This document shows positions 1 to 8,392 of a stretch of DNA of 64,000 bases, piece by piece. The position numbers and the translations under genes are program-made. Within the stretch, counting starts at the first letter, position 1; the number at the start of each line of letters is the position of its first letter. The notes below the pieces were generated by a model. The model was given only the letters and a program-made list of their open reading frames with translations. It had not been told where the DNA came from and searched no databases. Source of the stretch: Pseudarthrobacter chlorophenolicus A6 (GTDB lineage: Bacteria > Actinomycetota > Actinomycetes > Actinomycetales > Micrococcaceae); NCBI RefSeq assembly GCF_000022025.1, contig NC_011886.1:2581208-2645207 (forward strand), in the 5' to 3' direction.

Positions 1-1449
1 GTCAAGTGTCTCGGCCGCCTCGCAGAGGAGCGCCCCGGAGCGCAGCACCCCGGCCTTGGCAGTCATCAACGACCGAAGTGCCTCGCGGGAAAAGGGTTCC
101 GGGGCGCCTTCTCTCCCACCGATGCTGGACTGCCAACTCCCCTGCGGCACGTCCGGTTCGGAGGCCTGGCCTTCTAAAGCAACCGGGACGGTGACGAACG
201 CATCCCAGCCCCCGTCACCGGAGAGGAAGTCTTCAACAGCGCGGCGGCCGAAGACGAGTCCCTCAAGGAGGGAGTTGCTGGCCAGCCGGTTTGCCCCTTG
301 GACTCCGGTGCACGCAACCTCCCCCGCAGCGTAGAGCCCGGGGATGCCGGTGCGGGCGTGGAGGTCGGTGGCGATGCCGCCCATCCAGTAGTGTGCAGCC
401 GGGGCGACGGGGACCAGTTCCCGGGTCCAATCGATGCCGGCGTCGAGGGTCTTTTGGGTGAGGGTGGGGAAACGCCGGCTCAGGAAGCCTGCTCCGTGCG
501 CCTGCTCGATGGGCCTGGCGTCAAGGTAGACGTGGCCGGCGGGGTTTCCGAGCTTGGCCAGGTGCAGGGCGATGCTGCGTGAGACGACGTCCCGGGGGGC
601 CAGTTCCGCGTCCGCGTGGTAGGCCTTCATGAAGCGGCGGTTACCGGCGTCCACCAGGACAGCGCCTTCGCCCCGGACGGCTTCGGAGATGAGCAATGGC
701 CCGTCCAACCGCTCGGGCCGTGGGGTGGCGCCGGCCACCAGGCTGGTGGGGTGGAATTGGAAGAATTCGAGGTCTGCGGGAGAGGCCCCGGCGCGGACGG
801 CGAGCGCCAGGCCGTCCGCGGTGGCCACGGCGGGGTTGGTGGTCTGGCCGAAGAGTCGGCCTGCTCCCCCGGTAGCCAGCAGGACGGCGTCGGCGGCAAG
901 CGCCCGGAGCGTCCCGTCCTGCAGGTATTCGACGCCGGCCACCCGCCCGTTGTGCCGCTGGAGGGCGGTGGTGTGGGCGTGGGTGTGCACGGTGAGCGTC
1001 CCCAGGGCTGCCCTGGCAAGGACGGCGCCGATCAGCGCGCGGGCGGTACGGGCGCCGGTGGCGTCGCCGCCGGCATGCAGGATGCGCGGCGCACTGTGTG
1101 CTGCTTCGAGGCCCAGGGCGGGGCCGCCGTCGGGCCCTGAATCAAACCGGACCCCGAACTGCTGCAGCGCGGCAATGTCTCCGCCGGCCTCCGTGCACAT
1201 TAGCCGGACAGCGGCTTCGTTGCAGTGCCCGGCACCCGCGCGCAGGGTGTCCGCGATGTGGGCGGCCACGGTGTCGCCCGGAGCCGGTTCCGGCAGTACC
1301 GCCGAGATCCCGCCCTGCGCATACCAGGTGTTGCTGTGCTCCAGGCCGCCCTTGGTCAGCAGCACCACGTCCGCGCCGGCATCTGATGCCAGCAGGGCGG
1401 CGTACAGCCCGGCGATGCCGCTGCCGACGATGACAAGCCGGCGGCTCAT
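1..1449 (-). CDS. nadB: L-aspartate oxidase (C-terminus beyond window)
   Basis: FAD-dependent cytosolic enzyme that oxidises L-aspartate to iminoaspartate, the substrate of NadA, in de novo NAD synthesis. Starting at ATG 1449 the protein opens with the Rossmann dinucleotide motif GSGIAGLYA (residues 9-17), followed by the NadB hallmarks HSNTWYAQGGISA and, towards the C-terminus, TGVQGANRLASNSLLEGL. The frame is open for 483 codons to the left edge and already enters the C-terminal helical domain; the family is about 540 residues, so a short C-terminal part is missing only because the window ends. The start codon overlaps the nadA stop by one base (TGATG), showing translational coupling. A nadC gene would be expected just left of the window (inference). 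Confidence 0.93.
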   Translation of the reverse strand, partial: MSRRLVIVGSGIAGLYAALLASDAGADVVLLTKGGLEHSNTWYAQGGISAVLPEPAPGDTVAAHIADTLRAGAGHCNEAAVRLMCTEAGGDIAALQQFGVRFDSGPDGGPALGLEAAHSAPRILHAGGDATGARTARALIGAVLARAALGTLTVHTHAHTTALQRHNGRVAGVEYLQDGTLRALAADAVLLATGGAGRLFGQTTNPAVATADGLALAVRAGASPADLEFFQFHPTSLVAGATPRPERLDGPLLISEAVRGEGAVLVDAGNRRFMKAYHADAELAPRDVVSRSIALHLAKLGNPAGHVYLDARPIEQAHGAGFLSRRFPTLTQKTLDAGIDWTRELVPVAPAAHYWMGGIATDLHARTGIPGLYAAGEVACTGVQGANRLASNSLLEGLVFGRRAVEDFLSGDGGWDAFVTVPVALEGQASEPDVPQGSWQSSIGGREGAPEPFSREALRSLMTAKAGVLRSGALLCEAAETLD

Positions 1450-2750
1450 CAGGGCCTCGCGGCGAGCATGCGCTCAAGGGCAGTGCGGGCGTTCGCCTGG
1501 ACGGCGTCGCCAACAGTGATGCGGTTGACCACCCGGCCGGCCACCAGTTCCTCCAGGACCCAGGCCAGGTAGCCGGGGTGGATCCGGTACATGGTGGAGC
1601 AGGGGCAGATCACCGGGTCAAGGCAGAAGATGGTGTGCTGCGGGTATTCGGCAGCGAGCCGGTTCACCATGTTGATTTCGGTGCCGATGGCGAACGTGGT
1701 GGGCTCGGTGGCGGCGGCAATGGCCTTCTTGATGAAGTCGGTGGAACCTGCGGAGTCGGCGGCGTCCACCACTTCCATGGGGCATTCGGGGTGCACGATG
1801 ACCTGGACCCCCGGGTGCTCTGCCCGGGCCTGCTCGATCTGGGCCACGCTGAAACGCTTGTGGACGGAGCAGAACCCGTGCCACAGGATCACCCTGGAGT
1901 CCAGCAGTTGCTGTGCCGAGTTGCCGCCCAGGTCCTTGCGCGGGTTCCACATGGGCATCTGCTCCAGCGGGACCCCCAGGGCCTTGGCGGTGTTGCGGCC
2001 CAGGTGCTGGTCCGGGAAGAAGAGCACCCGCTGGCCGCGCTCGAAGGCCCATTCCAGGACGGTCTTCGCATTCGAGGACGTGCAGACAATGCCGCCGTTC
2101 TCGCCGCAGAACGCCTTGAGGGCTGCGGAGGAGTTCATGTAGGTGACGGGGATGACCGGACGCCGTCCTTCGGCGTCGGGCCCGGTTCCGAAGATCTCTT
2201 CAAGCTGCTCCCAGCACTCCGCTACGGAATCGGCGTCGGCCATGTCCGCCATGGAGCAGCCGGCCGCCAGGTTGGGCAGGATCACGGCCTGTTCCGGCGT
2301 GGACAGGATGTCCGCGGTCTCCGCCATGAAGTGCACGCCGCAGAAGATGATGGCTTCGGCCTCCGGCTTGGTGAGGGCGGCGTTCGCAAGCTGGAAGGAG
2401 TCTCCAACGAAGTCCGCGTACTGGATGACTTCATCCCGCTGGTAGAAGTGCCCCAGGATGACCGCGCGGTCGCCCAGTGTGGCTTTGGCGGCGGTGATGC
2501 GCCGGGCAAGTTCCGCGTCAGTGGCGCGCTTGTATTCCTCCGGCAGCTGGCCCTGCCGGGGGGTTGCCGCCGGGGCGACGTCCGCGCTGGAGGCACCGGG
2601 ACCGTAGGCGGGGACGCCGGCGAGGGCTTCGGCGAGGTCGTAATCCCACGGCCCCTTGGCAAGGGCAGGGCTGCAGGTGCTGCCGCGGGCAGCACCGTTT
2701 TCAGCCTGCTCGCGCGTGATCAGCTGGATGGCTGTGTTGACGCTGCTCAT
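1449..2750 (-). CDS. nadA: quinolinate synthase A
   Basis: [4Fe-4S] enzyme condensing iminoaspartate with dihydroxyacetone phosphate to quinolinate, the second step of de novo NAD synthesis. The 433-residue protein is of the longer type with an extra N-terminal segment of about 70 residues before the repeated alpha/beta domains. Recognisable blocks are ILGHFYQRDEVIQYADF (residues 98-114), NLAAGCSMADM (C165), CTSSNAKT (C223) and DPVICPCSTMYR (C382/C384); one cysteine from each of the last three blocks is expected to hold the cluster. ATG 2750 is preceded by GGAG at a 7-nt distance. It overlaps the nrtR stop by four bases (ATGA) upstream and nadB by one base downstream, so nrtR-nadA-nadB is a tight operon. 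Confidence 0.96.
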   Translation of the reverse strand: MSSVNTAIQLITREQAENGAARGSTCSPALAKGPWDYDLAEALAGVPAYGPGASSADVAPAATPRQGQLPEEYKRATDAELARRITAAKATLGDRAVILGHFYQRDEVIQYADFVGDSFQLANAALTKPEAEAIIFCGVHFMAETADILSTPEQAVILPNLAAGCSMADMADADSVAECWEQLEEIFGTGPDAEGRRPVIPVTYMNSSAALKAFCGENGGIVCTSSNAKTVLEWAFERGQRVLFFPDQHLGRNTAKALGVPLEQMPMWNPRKDLGGNSAQQLLDSRVILWHGFCSVHKRFSVAQIEQARAEHPGVQVIVHPECPMEVVDAADSAGSTDFIKKAIAAATEPTTFAIGTEINMVNRLAAEYPQHTIFCLDPVICPCSTMYRIHPGYLAWVLEELVAGRVVNRITVGDAVQANARTALERMLAARP

Positions 2751-3457
2751 GGTGTGCTCCTGTTGTCTGGGTCGAGGCCGGGCCGGCCGGTGTAGCGGTA
2801 GAGGCGTGGCGGACGGTGCTTGCCGCCCTGGAGGTATTCGCCGGTTTCTTCGATTTCCGGTGTTGCCTTGAGCTGGCGGCGGAAGTTGGCCGGGTCCAGT
2901 TGGCGGTCGAGGACTGCCTCATAGACTTCGCGGACCTGCGCCAGGGTGAAGTATTCGCCGAGCAGGTGGTAGGCCACCGAGCCGTAGGCCAGCTTGTTCC
3001 GCAGCCGCCAGAGGGCGTAGTCCACGATCGCGTTGTGGTCGAACGCGAGGTCACCCAGCCGGTCCGCCCGGAACCACCTGACGTTCTCCGACTCATCCGC
3101 GAGCGCCGCTTCCGTGGGCTGGACCAGAGCCCAGTACACGATGGACACCACGCGCTGCGAGGGCGATCGGTGCAGCCCGCCGAAGGCGTACAGCTGTTCG
3201 AGGTAGCTGGGCGCCAGCCCGGTGGTGTCACGGAGGTTGCGGGACGCGGCGTCCTGCAGCGACTCGTCGTGCGACAGCGGGCCGCCGGGCAGCGCCCACA
3301 GGCCCTTGAAGGGCTCACGGATGCGCCGGACCAGGGGCAGCCACAGGGTGGGCCGGCCGGAGGTCTCACTCGGGCGGAGCGCGAAGATGACTGTCGAGAT
3401 TGCCAGCGACGGTGGCGCGGCCCGGCGCTCGGAGACATTTGCCGAACTGGAGAACAT
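2747..3457 (-). CDS. nrtR: NrtR-type Nudix-related transcriptional regulator of NAD synthesis
   Basis: Probable repressor of the nad operon that senses an NAD-pathway metabolite. The N-terminal two thirds is a Nudix fold, but the Nudix box (residues about 58-81, GGPLSHDESLQDAASRNLRD) is degenerate: the core REUXEE reads RNLRDT, so the metal-binding glutamates are missing and hydrolase activity is unlikely. The C-terminal 70 residues match the winged-helix part of NrtR (FRRQLKATPEIEETGEY...RPPRLYRY). I use ATG 3457, about 10 nt after AAAGG; a GTG at 3463 in the same frame is too close to that site. First gene of the nrtR-nadA-nadB operon, with a candidate operator in its promoter. Family knowledge: NrtR proteins are Nudix domains fused to a winged HTH; the identity of the regulon here is inferred from position. 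Confidence 0.86.
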   Translation of the reverse strand: MFSSSANVSERRAAPPSLAISTVIFALRPSETSGRPTLWLPLVRRIREPFKGLWALPGGPLSHDESLQDAASRNLRDTTGLAPSYLEQLYAFGGLHRSPSQRVVSIVYWALVQPTEAALADESENVRWFRADRLGDLAFDHNAIVDYALWRLRNKLAYGSVAYHLLGEYFTLAQVREVYEAVLDRQLDPANFRRQLKATPEIEETGEYLQGGKHRPPRLYRYTGRPGLDPDNRSTP

Positions 3458-3512
3458 GGCCACACCGCCTTTCGATTCATGGACGTGGTATGCCCGGCGG
3501 GGCTCCCACGCT

Positions 3513-3537
3513 AGTTATAGTCAACTTGACTCAAACT
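3513..3537. promoter_or_regulatory. candidate NrtR operator overlapping the nad operon -10
   Basis: An interrupted palindrome, AGTT-nn-AGTCAA-c-TTGACT-nn-AACT, centred on 3525 (20 of 24 paired positions match). On the minus strand the sequence TATAAC (3519 to 3514) lies inside it and would serve as the -10 box of nrtR-nadA-nadB, so a bound repressor would block the promoter. The start codon of nrtR is about 50 nt downstream. No second copy is visible ahead of pncB. Assignment to NrtR is inference from location. Confidence 0.55.
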
Positions 3538-3694
3538 GATTCTACGGCCACTCGGGGCCGGATGGGAAATGTTTCTGCCGCTGCGGCCGGACGCCACCGG
3601 GGCCGCCCGGTGGGCGCAGTCCCGGCGAAGAGAGTAAATTCAAGAGGTCCCACGAGGAACATCACGCCAAACCCCAAGAAGGTTCACCCGCACC

Positions 3695-5074
3695 ATGACG
3701 ACGAAGTCCGCATCCGTACGCCCGGAACGCCACCTGGGCCACACCATGAAACCCCGCCAGCTGACCATGATGGGCTTGGGCAGCGCCATCGGCGCCGGGC
3801 TGTTCCTCGGCTCGGGAGCCGGGGTGCAGGCTGCCGGCCCCGCCGTCCTGCTGTCCTACCTTGTGGCGGGCACGCTGATCATCCTGGTGATGTGGGCGCT
3901 GGGCGAGATGGCAGCCGCGAACCCCAACAGCGGCGCCTTCTCGGTGTACGCCGAACGCGCGCTGGGACGGACCGCCGGCGCCACCATCGGCTGGCTGTGG
4001 TGGCTGCAGCTGGTGGTGGTGATCGCCGCCGAGGCGCTTGGCGCGGCCGGGCTGTTGTACTCGATCTGGCCCGTAATCCCGGTCTGGGCGCTGGCACTTG
4101 CCTTCATGGTGGCGTTCACAGCGATCAACCTCGCCGGCGTGCGGAACTTCGGTGAGTTCGAGTTCTGGTTCGCCATCCTCAAGGTGGCCGCCATCGTGCT
4201 CTTCCTGGCAGTGGGCGCCGCCCTCCTGCTGGGCGTCCTGCCCGGCGTCGCGTCGCCGGGACTGTCCAACATCACCTCCGACTTCGCCCCGCAGGGCCTC
4301 GGCGGGGTGGCCGCCGCACTGTTCGTGGTGATCTTCGCGTTTGGCGGCACGGAAATCGTTTCGGTAGCCGCCGCTGAGACCCAGGACCCGGAACGCAGCG
4401 TGGGCAGGGCCATCCGCACGGTGGTTTGGCGCATCCTCGTCTTCTACATCGGCTCCGTGTTCGTTATCGCCGCGGTCCTTCCCGCCACCTCCGAAAGCCT
4501 GGCGTCCCCCTTCGCGGGCGTCCTGGACACCGCCCGGATCCCCGGTGCGGCAACGGCGATCACCCTGGTGGCCGTCGTGGCACTCCTGTCCGCGCTCAAC
4601 GCCAATCTGTACGGCGCCTCCCGGATGGCCTACTCGCTCGCCGAACGCGGCGAGGCCCCGCAGTTCCTGACGCGCCTCAGCGGGGCCAGCGTGCCGATGC
4701 TCGCCGTGGCCGTGTCGGTGGCCTTCGGCTTCGTGGCCACCGTGCTGGAACTGCTCTTCCCGGACAAGGTCCTTCCCGCGCTTTTCCAGCTGGTGGGTTC
4801 AACCTGCCTGGTGGTGTGGGGAAGCGCCCTGGTGTCCCAGCTGATCCTCCGGCGCCGCGCCACCCGGGACGGCACTGCGCTTCCGCTGAAGATGAAGGGC
4901 TTCCCCGCCCTGACCGTCCTGGGGCTTGTCCTGCTGGGGCTGATCTTCGCGGTGGGCTTCAGCGCCGAGGAGAGCCGCGTGCAGCTGTTCAGCACATTTG
5001 CGCTGATCGCGGGAATTGCCCTGGCCTGCGCCGCAGGCGCCCGGATCCAGGGCCGCCGACGCCGGCCGGAGTGA
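3695..5074 (+). CDS. APC superfamily amino acid permease (AAT type)
   Basis: Secondary transporter of the inner membrane, expected to import an amino acid with protons. About 12 hydrophobic segments fill 459 residues. TM1 carries the family motif GLGSAIGAGLFLGSG (residues 27-41) with the unwound glycine region that contacts the substrate backbone, and the region after TM5/6 has FGGTEIVSVAAAETQDPER, typical of the AroP/GabP/ProY group. The substrate cannot be told from sequence. ATG 3695 is taken although AAGAAGG is 13 nt upstream, rather far; a second in-frame ATG sits at codon 18. A TAAATT -10 box lies roughly 60 nt upstream. Divergent from the nad operon across 237 bp; no sign that NrtR controls it. 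Confidence 0.88.
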   Translation: MTTKSASVRPERHLGHTMKPRQLTMMGLGSAIGAGLFLGSGAGVQAAGPAVLLSYLVAGTLIILVMWALGEMAAANPNSGAFSVYAERALGRTAGATIGWLWWLQLVVVIAAEALGAAGLLYSIWPVIPVWALALAFMVAFTAINLAGVRNFGEFEFWFAILKVAAIVLFLAVGAALLLGVLPGVASPGLSNITSDFAPQGLGGVAAALFVVIFAFGGTEIVSVAAAETQDPERSVGRAIRTVVWRILVFYIGSVFVIAAVLPATSESLASPFAGVLDTARIPGAATAITLVAVVALLSALNANLYGASRMAYSLAERGEAPQFLTRLSGASVPMLAVAVSVAFGFVATVLELLFPDKVLPALFQLVGSTCLVVWGSALVSQLILRRRATRDGTALPLKMKGFPALTVLGLVLLGLIFAVGFSAEESRVQLFSTFALIAGIALACAAGARIQGRRRRPE

Positions 5075-5182
5075 CTTGAAAAACCCGGCAGCCCGGCCGG
5101 TAGAGTGGCTTGTACCTTCGGCGGCCCCGCACCATCCGTGCGGACCTCCGCCACCGTGTTCGAGTTGATGAGGACTGACACC

Positions 5183-6010
5183 ATGAGCGGCAGGCACACC
5201 GGCCAACAGCATGCGCACACCGTGGAAGGAACGGACCCCCAGCTGTTCGTGGCGGTCCATGATCCCGCTGACGATGCCGGGTTGCGCCCCGTCCTGCTGC
5301 TGCACGGCTTCTCCTCCTCGGGCAAACTCAACTGGGAAGACACCGGCTGGGTGGGCGCCCTCCTGGAGGCCGGCCGCCGCGTGATCACAGTGGACCTGCC
5401 CGGTCACGGCCGCAGCGGCGCGCCGGAGGACCGTGATTCATACTCCCCCAGCCGCATCCGCGCCGATCTGCTTCAAACGGCGTTCGACGCCGGCGTCCGG
5501 CCCCTGCAGGACGGCGATCCTTCCAGCGGGCTGGACCTCGTGGGCTACTCCCTGGGATCGCGGCTGGCATGGGAGTTTGCGTCCACCCAGCCGGAGATCG
5601 TCCACCGCCTGGTGCTCGGCGGGCCCAACATCTCCGATCCGCTGGCCGAGTTCGACCTGACGGCCGCCCAGGATTACCTGGCCGACGGCACGCCGATTGC
5701 CGACGGGTCCACGGCGCAGCTGCTGAAGATGGCGCTGCTGCTGCCCACCAACAACATCTTTGCTTTGCTCACTCTCGTGGAGGCCATCAAGGCCGAGCCC
5801 TACGATCCCGCCGAAGCCGTCCCCCATGTGCCAATGCTCCTGGTGGCCGGTGACCAGGATGAACGGATTGGCAGCCTCCCCAAGCTAGCCGAGCTGGCCA
5901 ACAGCACCGGGGGCATGGCCGAGCAGCTGGTCCTGCCGGGCCGGAACCATACCAACGCCGTCACCAGCAGGGCCTTCAAGCAGGCGGCTATCGCCTTCCT
6001 GGCGGTCTGA
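5183..6010 (+). CDS. alpha/beta-fold hydrolase
   Basis: Soluble serine hydrolase of unknown substrate, 275 residues. The fold markers are LLLHGFSSSG (oxyanion-hole HG at 41-42), the nucleophile elbow GYSLGS (Ser123), an acid in AGDQDERI (Asp224 or Asp226) and the catalytic histidine in PGRNHTN (His256). The pattern DLPGHGRSG at 71-79 is typical of the epoxide-hydrolase/MhpC-like group. I chose ATG 5183 because GAGGA precedes it by about 8 nt; in-frame starts at 5105 and 5168 lack a ribosome site. A TAGAGT box at 5101-5106 would give a leader of about 70 nt. Same direction as the following phosphoribosyltransferase, 96 nt apart, with a separate TAGGCT box before that gene. Confidence 0.82.
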   Translation: MSGRHTGQQHAHTVEGTDPQLFVAVHDPADDAGLRPVLLLHGFSSSGKLNWEDTGWVGALLEAGRRVITVDLPGHGRSGAPEDRDSYSPSRIRADLLQTAFDAGVRPLQDGDPSSGLDLVGYSLGSRLAWEFASTQPEIVHRLVLGGPNISDPLAEFDLTAAQDYLADGTPIADGSTAQLLKMALLLPTNNIFALLTLVEAIKAEPYDPAEAVPHVPMLLVAGDQDERIGSLPKLAELANSTGGMAEQLVLPGRNHTNAVTSRAFKQAAIAFLAV

Positions 6011-6106
6011 GATTCCGGTACCCGGATGATCCCCGGAACCTGAATATCCCGGCGGCCGCCCGGCGGTAGGCTGGAATCACAGGGCCGAAAGAGCCTGGAG
6101 GGGCAG

Positions 6107-6754
6107 ATGGGTACGCGATTCGAAGACCGAACCGAGGCAGGCGAACGCCTCGCCGCCGCTCTCTCCCAATTCCGGGAGCGGCCCGGCACCGTGGTCCTGG
6201 GCCTGGCCCGCGGCGGGATACCGGTGGCGGCAGCCGTGGCCAAGGCTCTCTACCTTCCGCTGGGGACAGTGCTGGTCCGCAAGCTGGGCATTCCGGGCCA
6301 TGAGGAAACGGCGTATGGAGCACTGGCGTGGGCACGCGGCCGCACCGTCAGGCTGGTCAACAAGCCGTTGGTGGACCGGGTGCTGGACCACGGCGTCCGG
6401 CGCGAATGGCTGGACGAGGTGGAAGAGCGCGAGCGTGCCGAACTGCACCGCCGGGTGGACCTTTACCCCGGAACGTCCGTAGACCTGGCCGGGAAGACCG
6501 TGCTGCTGGTGGATGACGGCCTGGCCACCGGTGCCACCATGCGGGCAGCAGTGGAAGCGGTCCGAGAAAGTGGCGCTGCAGTTGTGGTGGCGGCCGCTCC
6601 AGTAGGTTCCATCGAAGCCGAGGCGTCGGTGGAGCGCGTTTGCGATGCCGTGATCTGCCTGCACCTGCCGGGCAAGTTCCGGGCGGTAGGCAGTTTTTAC
6701 CGGCACTTCGAACAGCTGTCCGACGACGCCGCCATCGGCTACCTCGGGCAATAG
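6107..6754 (+). CDS. phosphoribosyltransferase-domain protein
   Basis: Type I phosphoribosyltransferase fold, 215 residues. The PRPP-binding signature VLLVDDGLATGATM lies at residues 132-145, and an N-terminal LGLARGGIPVA (31-41) forms the loop typical of the stand-alone 'predicted phosphoribosyltransferase' group often found beside erythromycin-esterase or dienelactone-hydrolase-like proteins. The nucleobase or other acceptor is not predictable. GGAGG sits 6 nt before ATG 6107, and TAGGCT at about 6066 fits a -10 box. The gene ends in front of a strong hairpin shared with the converging transporter gene. Confidence 0.8.
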   Translation: MGTRFEDRTEAGERLAAALSQFRERPGTVVLGLARGGIPVAAAVAKALYLPLGTVLVRKLGIPGHEETAYGALAWARGRTVRLVNKPLVDRVLDHGVRREWLDEVEERERAELHRRVDLYPGTSVDLAGKTVLLVDDGLATGATMRAAVEAVRESGAAVVVAAAPVGSIEAEASVERVCDAVICLHLPGKFRAVGSFYRHFEQLSDDAAIGYLGQ

Positions 6755-6757
6755 CAG

Positions 6758-6789
6758 CGGCGGGCCGGACGCAAAGGTCCGGCCCGCCG
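6758..6789. terminator. hairpin terminator between convergent genes
   Basis: A perfect 13-bp stem (CGGCGGGCCGGAC / GTCCGGCCCGCCG) with the 6-nt loop GCAAAG, right after the stop of the phosphoribosyltransferase gene and 51 bp before the stop of the opposing transporter. It lacks a long U tract on either strand, so it may act with Rho or as a 3'-end stabiliser. Confidence 0.6.
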
Positions 6790-6839
6790 TCGCGGTCGTT
6801 TGCTGCTGCCGCGCAAAGCGGGGTGCGGCGTGACGGTAG

Positions 6840-8174
6840 TTAGTGGTGGGCGCTGACGCCCAGTGGGCGCCCCTTGGTTTCCTTGGCCAGGACTACCCCG
6901 ATGGCGGAGATGACGCACAGCACCATGATGTAGATGCCGATGGACCCGGCCCACTTGGTGCTCTGCAGCAGTGTTTCGGCGATCGTGGCCGCAAACGCAC
7001 CGCCCAGGATGGCGCCGAACGCGTAGCCGATCGAGATGCCGGAGTACCGGACGTTGGCGGGGAACATCTCGGCATACATGGCGGACATGGGCCCGTAGGA
7101 CAGTCCCAGTCCGATGGTGAGGACGAACAGTGCCACGCCGTAGAGCCAGATGTTCTTCGTGTCGATCAGGGCGAACATGGGCAGCATCCAGGCGAACACG
7201 ATGGCGTATCCGGCCAGGAAGGTCTTGACCCGGCCGATCTTGTCGGAGAGCCAGCCGCCCACCAACGTGAAGATGAGCCAGCCGAATGATGCCAGGGTAG
7301 TGGCCAGCAGGATCTGCGGGGTGGGCATCTTGAGCGTCCTGGTGGCGTAGGAGATGAAGAACGCGATGAGCAGGTAACCGGCGGCATTGTTGCCGATGAA
7401 GATCAGGGTGGAGTACAGGACCGGCAGCTTGTGGTTGCGGATGAGCTCGCCCAGCGGCGCCTTGCTTTCCTTCTTCCGCAGCGCCATCTCCTGGAACACG
7501 GGGCTCTCGGCCACAGCGCGGCGGATCAGGTACCCGACCACGATCAGCACGATCGACAGCAGGAACGGAACGCGCCAGCCCCAGGCAGCGAAGTCTTCCT
7601 TCGACATGCTGCTGTTGAGGAAGAAGAGCAGGCCGGTGGCCAGGATCATGCCGACGGGAACGCCGATCTGCGGGTAGGCGCCGAACAGGCCACGCTTGTT
7701 CAGGGGTGCATGCTCGACGGCCATGAGGGCCGCGCCGCCCCATTCGCCGCCCGCGGAGAAGCCCTGGATGACACGCAGCAGGATCAGCAGGACCGGGGCC
7801 CAGGCGCCGATCTGGGCGTAGGTGGGAAGCATGCCGATGAGCGCTGTTGCCGCACCCATCATGACCAGCGTGAATACCAACATGGCCTTGCGGCCCAGCC
7901 GGTCACCCAGGTGTCCGGCAATCACTGCGCCGAGCGGGCGGAAGAGGAAGCTGATGCCGATCAGTGCGAAAGACAGGATCTGGGCCAGGCCGGGGTTCGA
8001 CTCGTTCAGCGGGGCCAGGAACAGCGGGGACAGCAGCGTTGCCGTCAGCTGGGCAAAGATGAAGAAGTCGTACCACTCAATGGTGGTGCCGACGAGCGTG
8101 CCCGCGAGGACCTTGCGCTCTTCCCTCCGTGTGCTGGGACCGGAGAGAGTATCCACCTGGGAAGGTGTGGTCAT
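6840..8174 (-). CDS. MFS transporter, metabolite:H+ symporter (MHS) type
   Basis: Twelve-helix proton symporter of 444 residues. The cytoplasmic loop 2-3 motif GHLGDRLGRKAMLV and the N-terminal GTTIEWYDFFIF are typical of the MHS group (ProP, KgtP, ShiA, and many aromatic- or dicarboxylic-acid carriers); the C-terminal domain has the second loop motif GGWLSDKIGR. The open frame could extend 68 codons upstream, but ATG 8174 follows GGAG by 5-6 nt and begins with a normal N-terminus. It is divergent from an IclR regulator, and the shared 218-bp region has two candidate operators, so the substrate is probably an organic acid or aromatic compound controlled by that regulator (inference). Confidence 0.88.
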   Translation of the reverse strand: MTTPSQVDTLSGPSTRREERKVLAGTLVGTTIEWYDFFIFAQLTATLLSPLFLAPLNESNPGLAQILSFALIGISFLFRPLGAVIAGHLGDRLGRKAMLVFTLVMMGAATALIGMLPTYAQIGAWAPVLLILLRVIQGFSAGGEWGGAALMAVEHAPLNKRGLFGAYPQIGVPVGMILATGLLFFLNSSMSKEDFAAWGWRVPFLLSIVLIVVGYLIRRAVAESPVFQEMALRKKESKAPLGELIRNHKLPVLYSTLIFIGNNAAGYLLIAFFISYATRTLKMPTPQILLATTLASFGWLIFTLVGGWLSDKIGRVKTFLAGYAIVFAWMLPMFALIDTKNIWLYGVALFVLTIGLGLSYGPMSAMYAEMFPANVRYSGISIGYAFGAILGGAFAATIAETLLQSTKWAGSIGIYIMVLCVISAIGVVLAKETKGRPLGVSAHH

Positions 8175-8323
8175 TGAAACTCCATTGTTTATCGGCGGTT
8201 TGCACCGCCGGACGCCTTCAGGATTACCGACAGAACGGTCAGTTGGTAAGTAGAGTACTACGAAAATGTGAGGCGCGACACGGTATGGTCGAATTTTGCG
8301 GTGAACGGCGGAAGGGCTTCTGG

Positions 8324-8359
8324 GTTCCGTATTTGAACGGCAAGTTCCTATAAAGAAAC
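8324..8359. promoter_or_regulatory. two IclR-type operator candidates in the divergent region
   Basis: Box 1 is GTTCCGTATTTGAAC at 8324-8338 and box 2 is GTTCCTATAAAGAAAC at 8344-8359. Both start with GTTCC, end in a GAAC/GAAAC arm, and begin exactly 20 bp apart, about two helical turns, on the same DNA face. IclR-family operators are typically 15-bp sites with GTTC-like half sites (established). Box 2 lies just upstream of the -10 proposed for the regulator gene. Confidence 0.5.
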
Positions 8360-8379
8360 ACCTGCCGGCTCCGCGCACC

Positions 8380-8385
8380 TAGGAT
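8380..8385 (+). promoter_or_regulatory. -10 box for leaderless iclR-type gene
   Basis: TAGGAT ends 7 nt before ATG 8393, so the start of transcription would coincide with the start codon. No -35 box is obvious; the IclR-type boxes lie just upstream. Confidence 0.45.
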
Positions 8386-8392
8386 GGAAGCC

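Noticed and set aside
2747..3457. Catalytic Nudix hydrolase
   Set aside because: The Nudix box lacks the REUXEE glutamates, and a winged-helix end is present; NrtR regulator fits better.
6758..6789. Attachment site or mobile-element end
   Set aside because: A simple stem at the end of converging genes; no flanking integrase or duplicated core.
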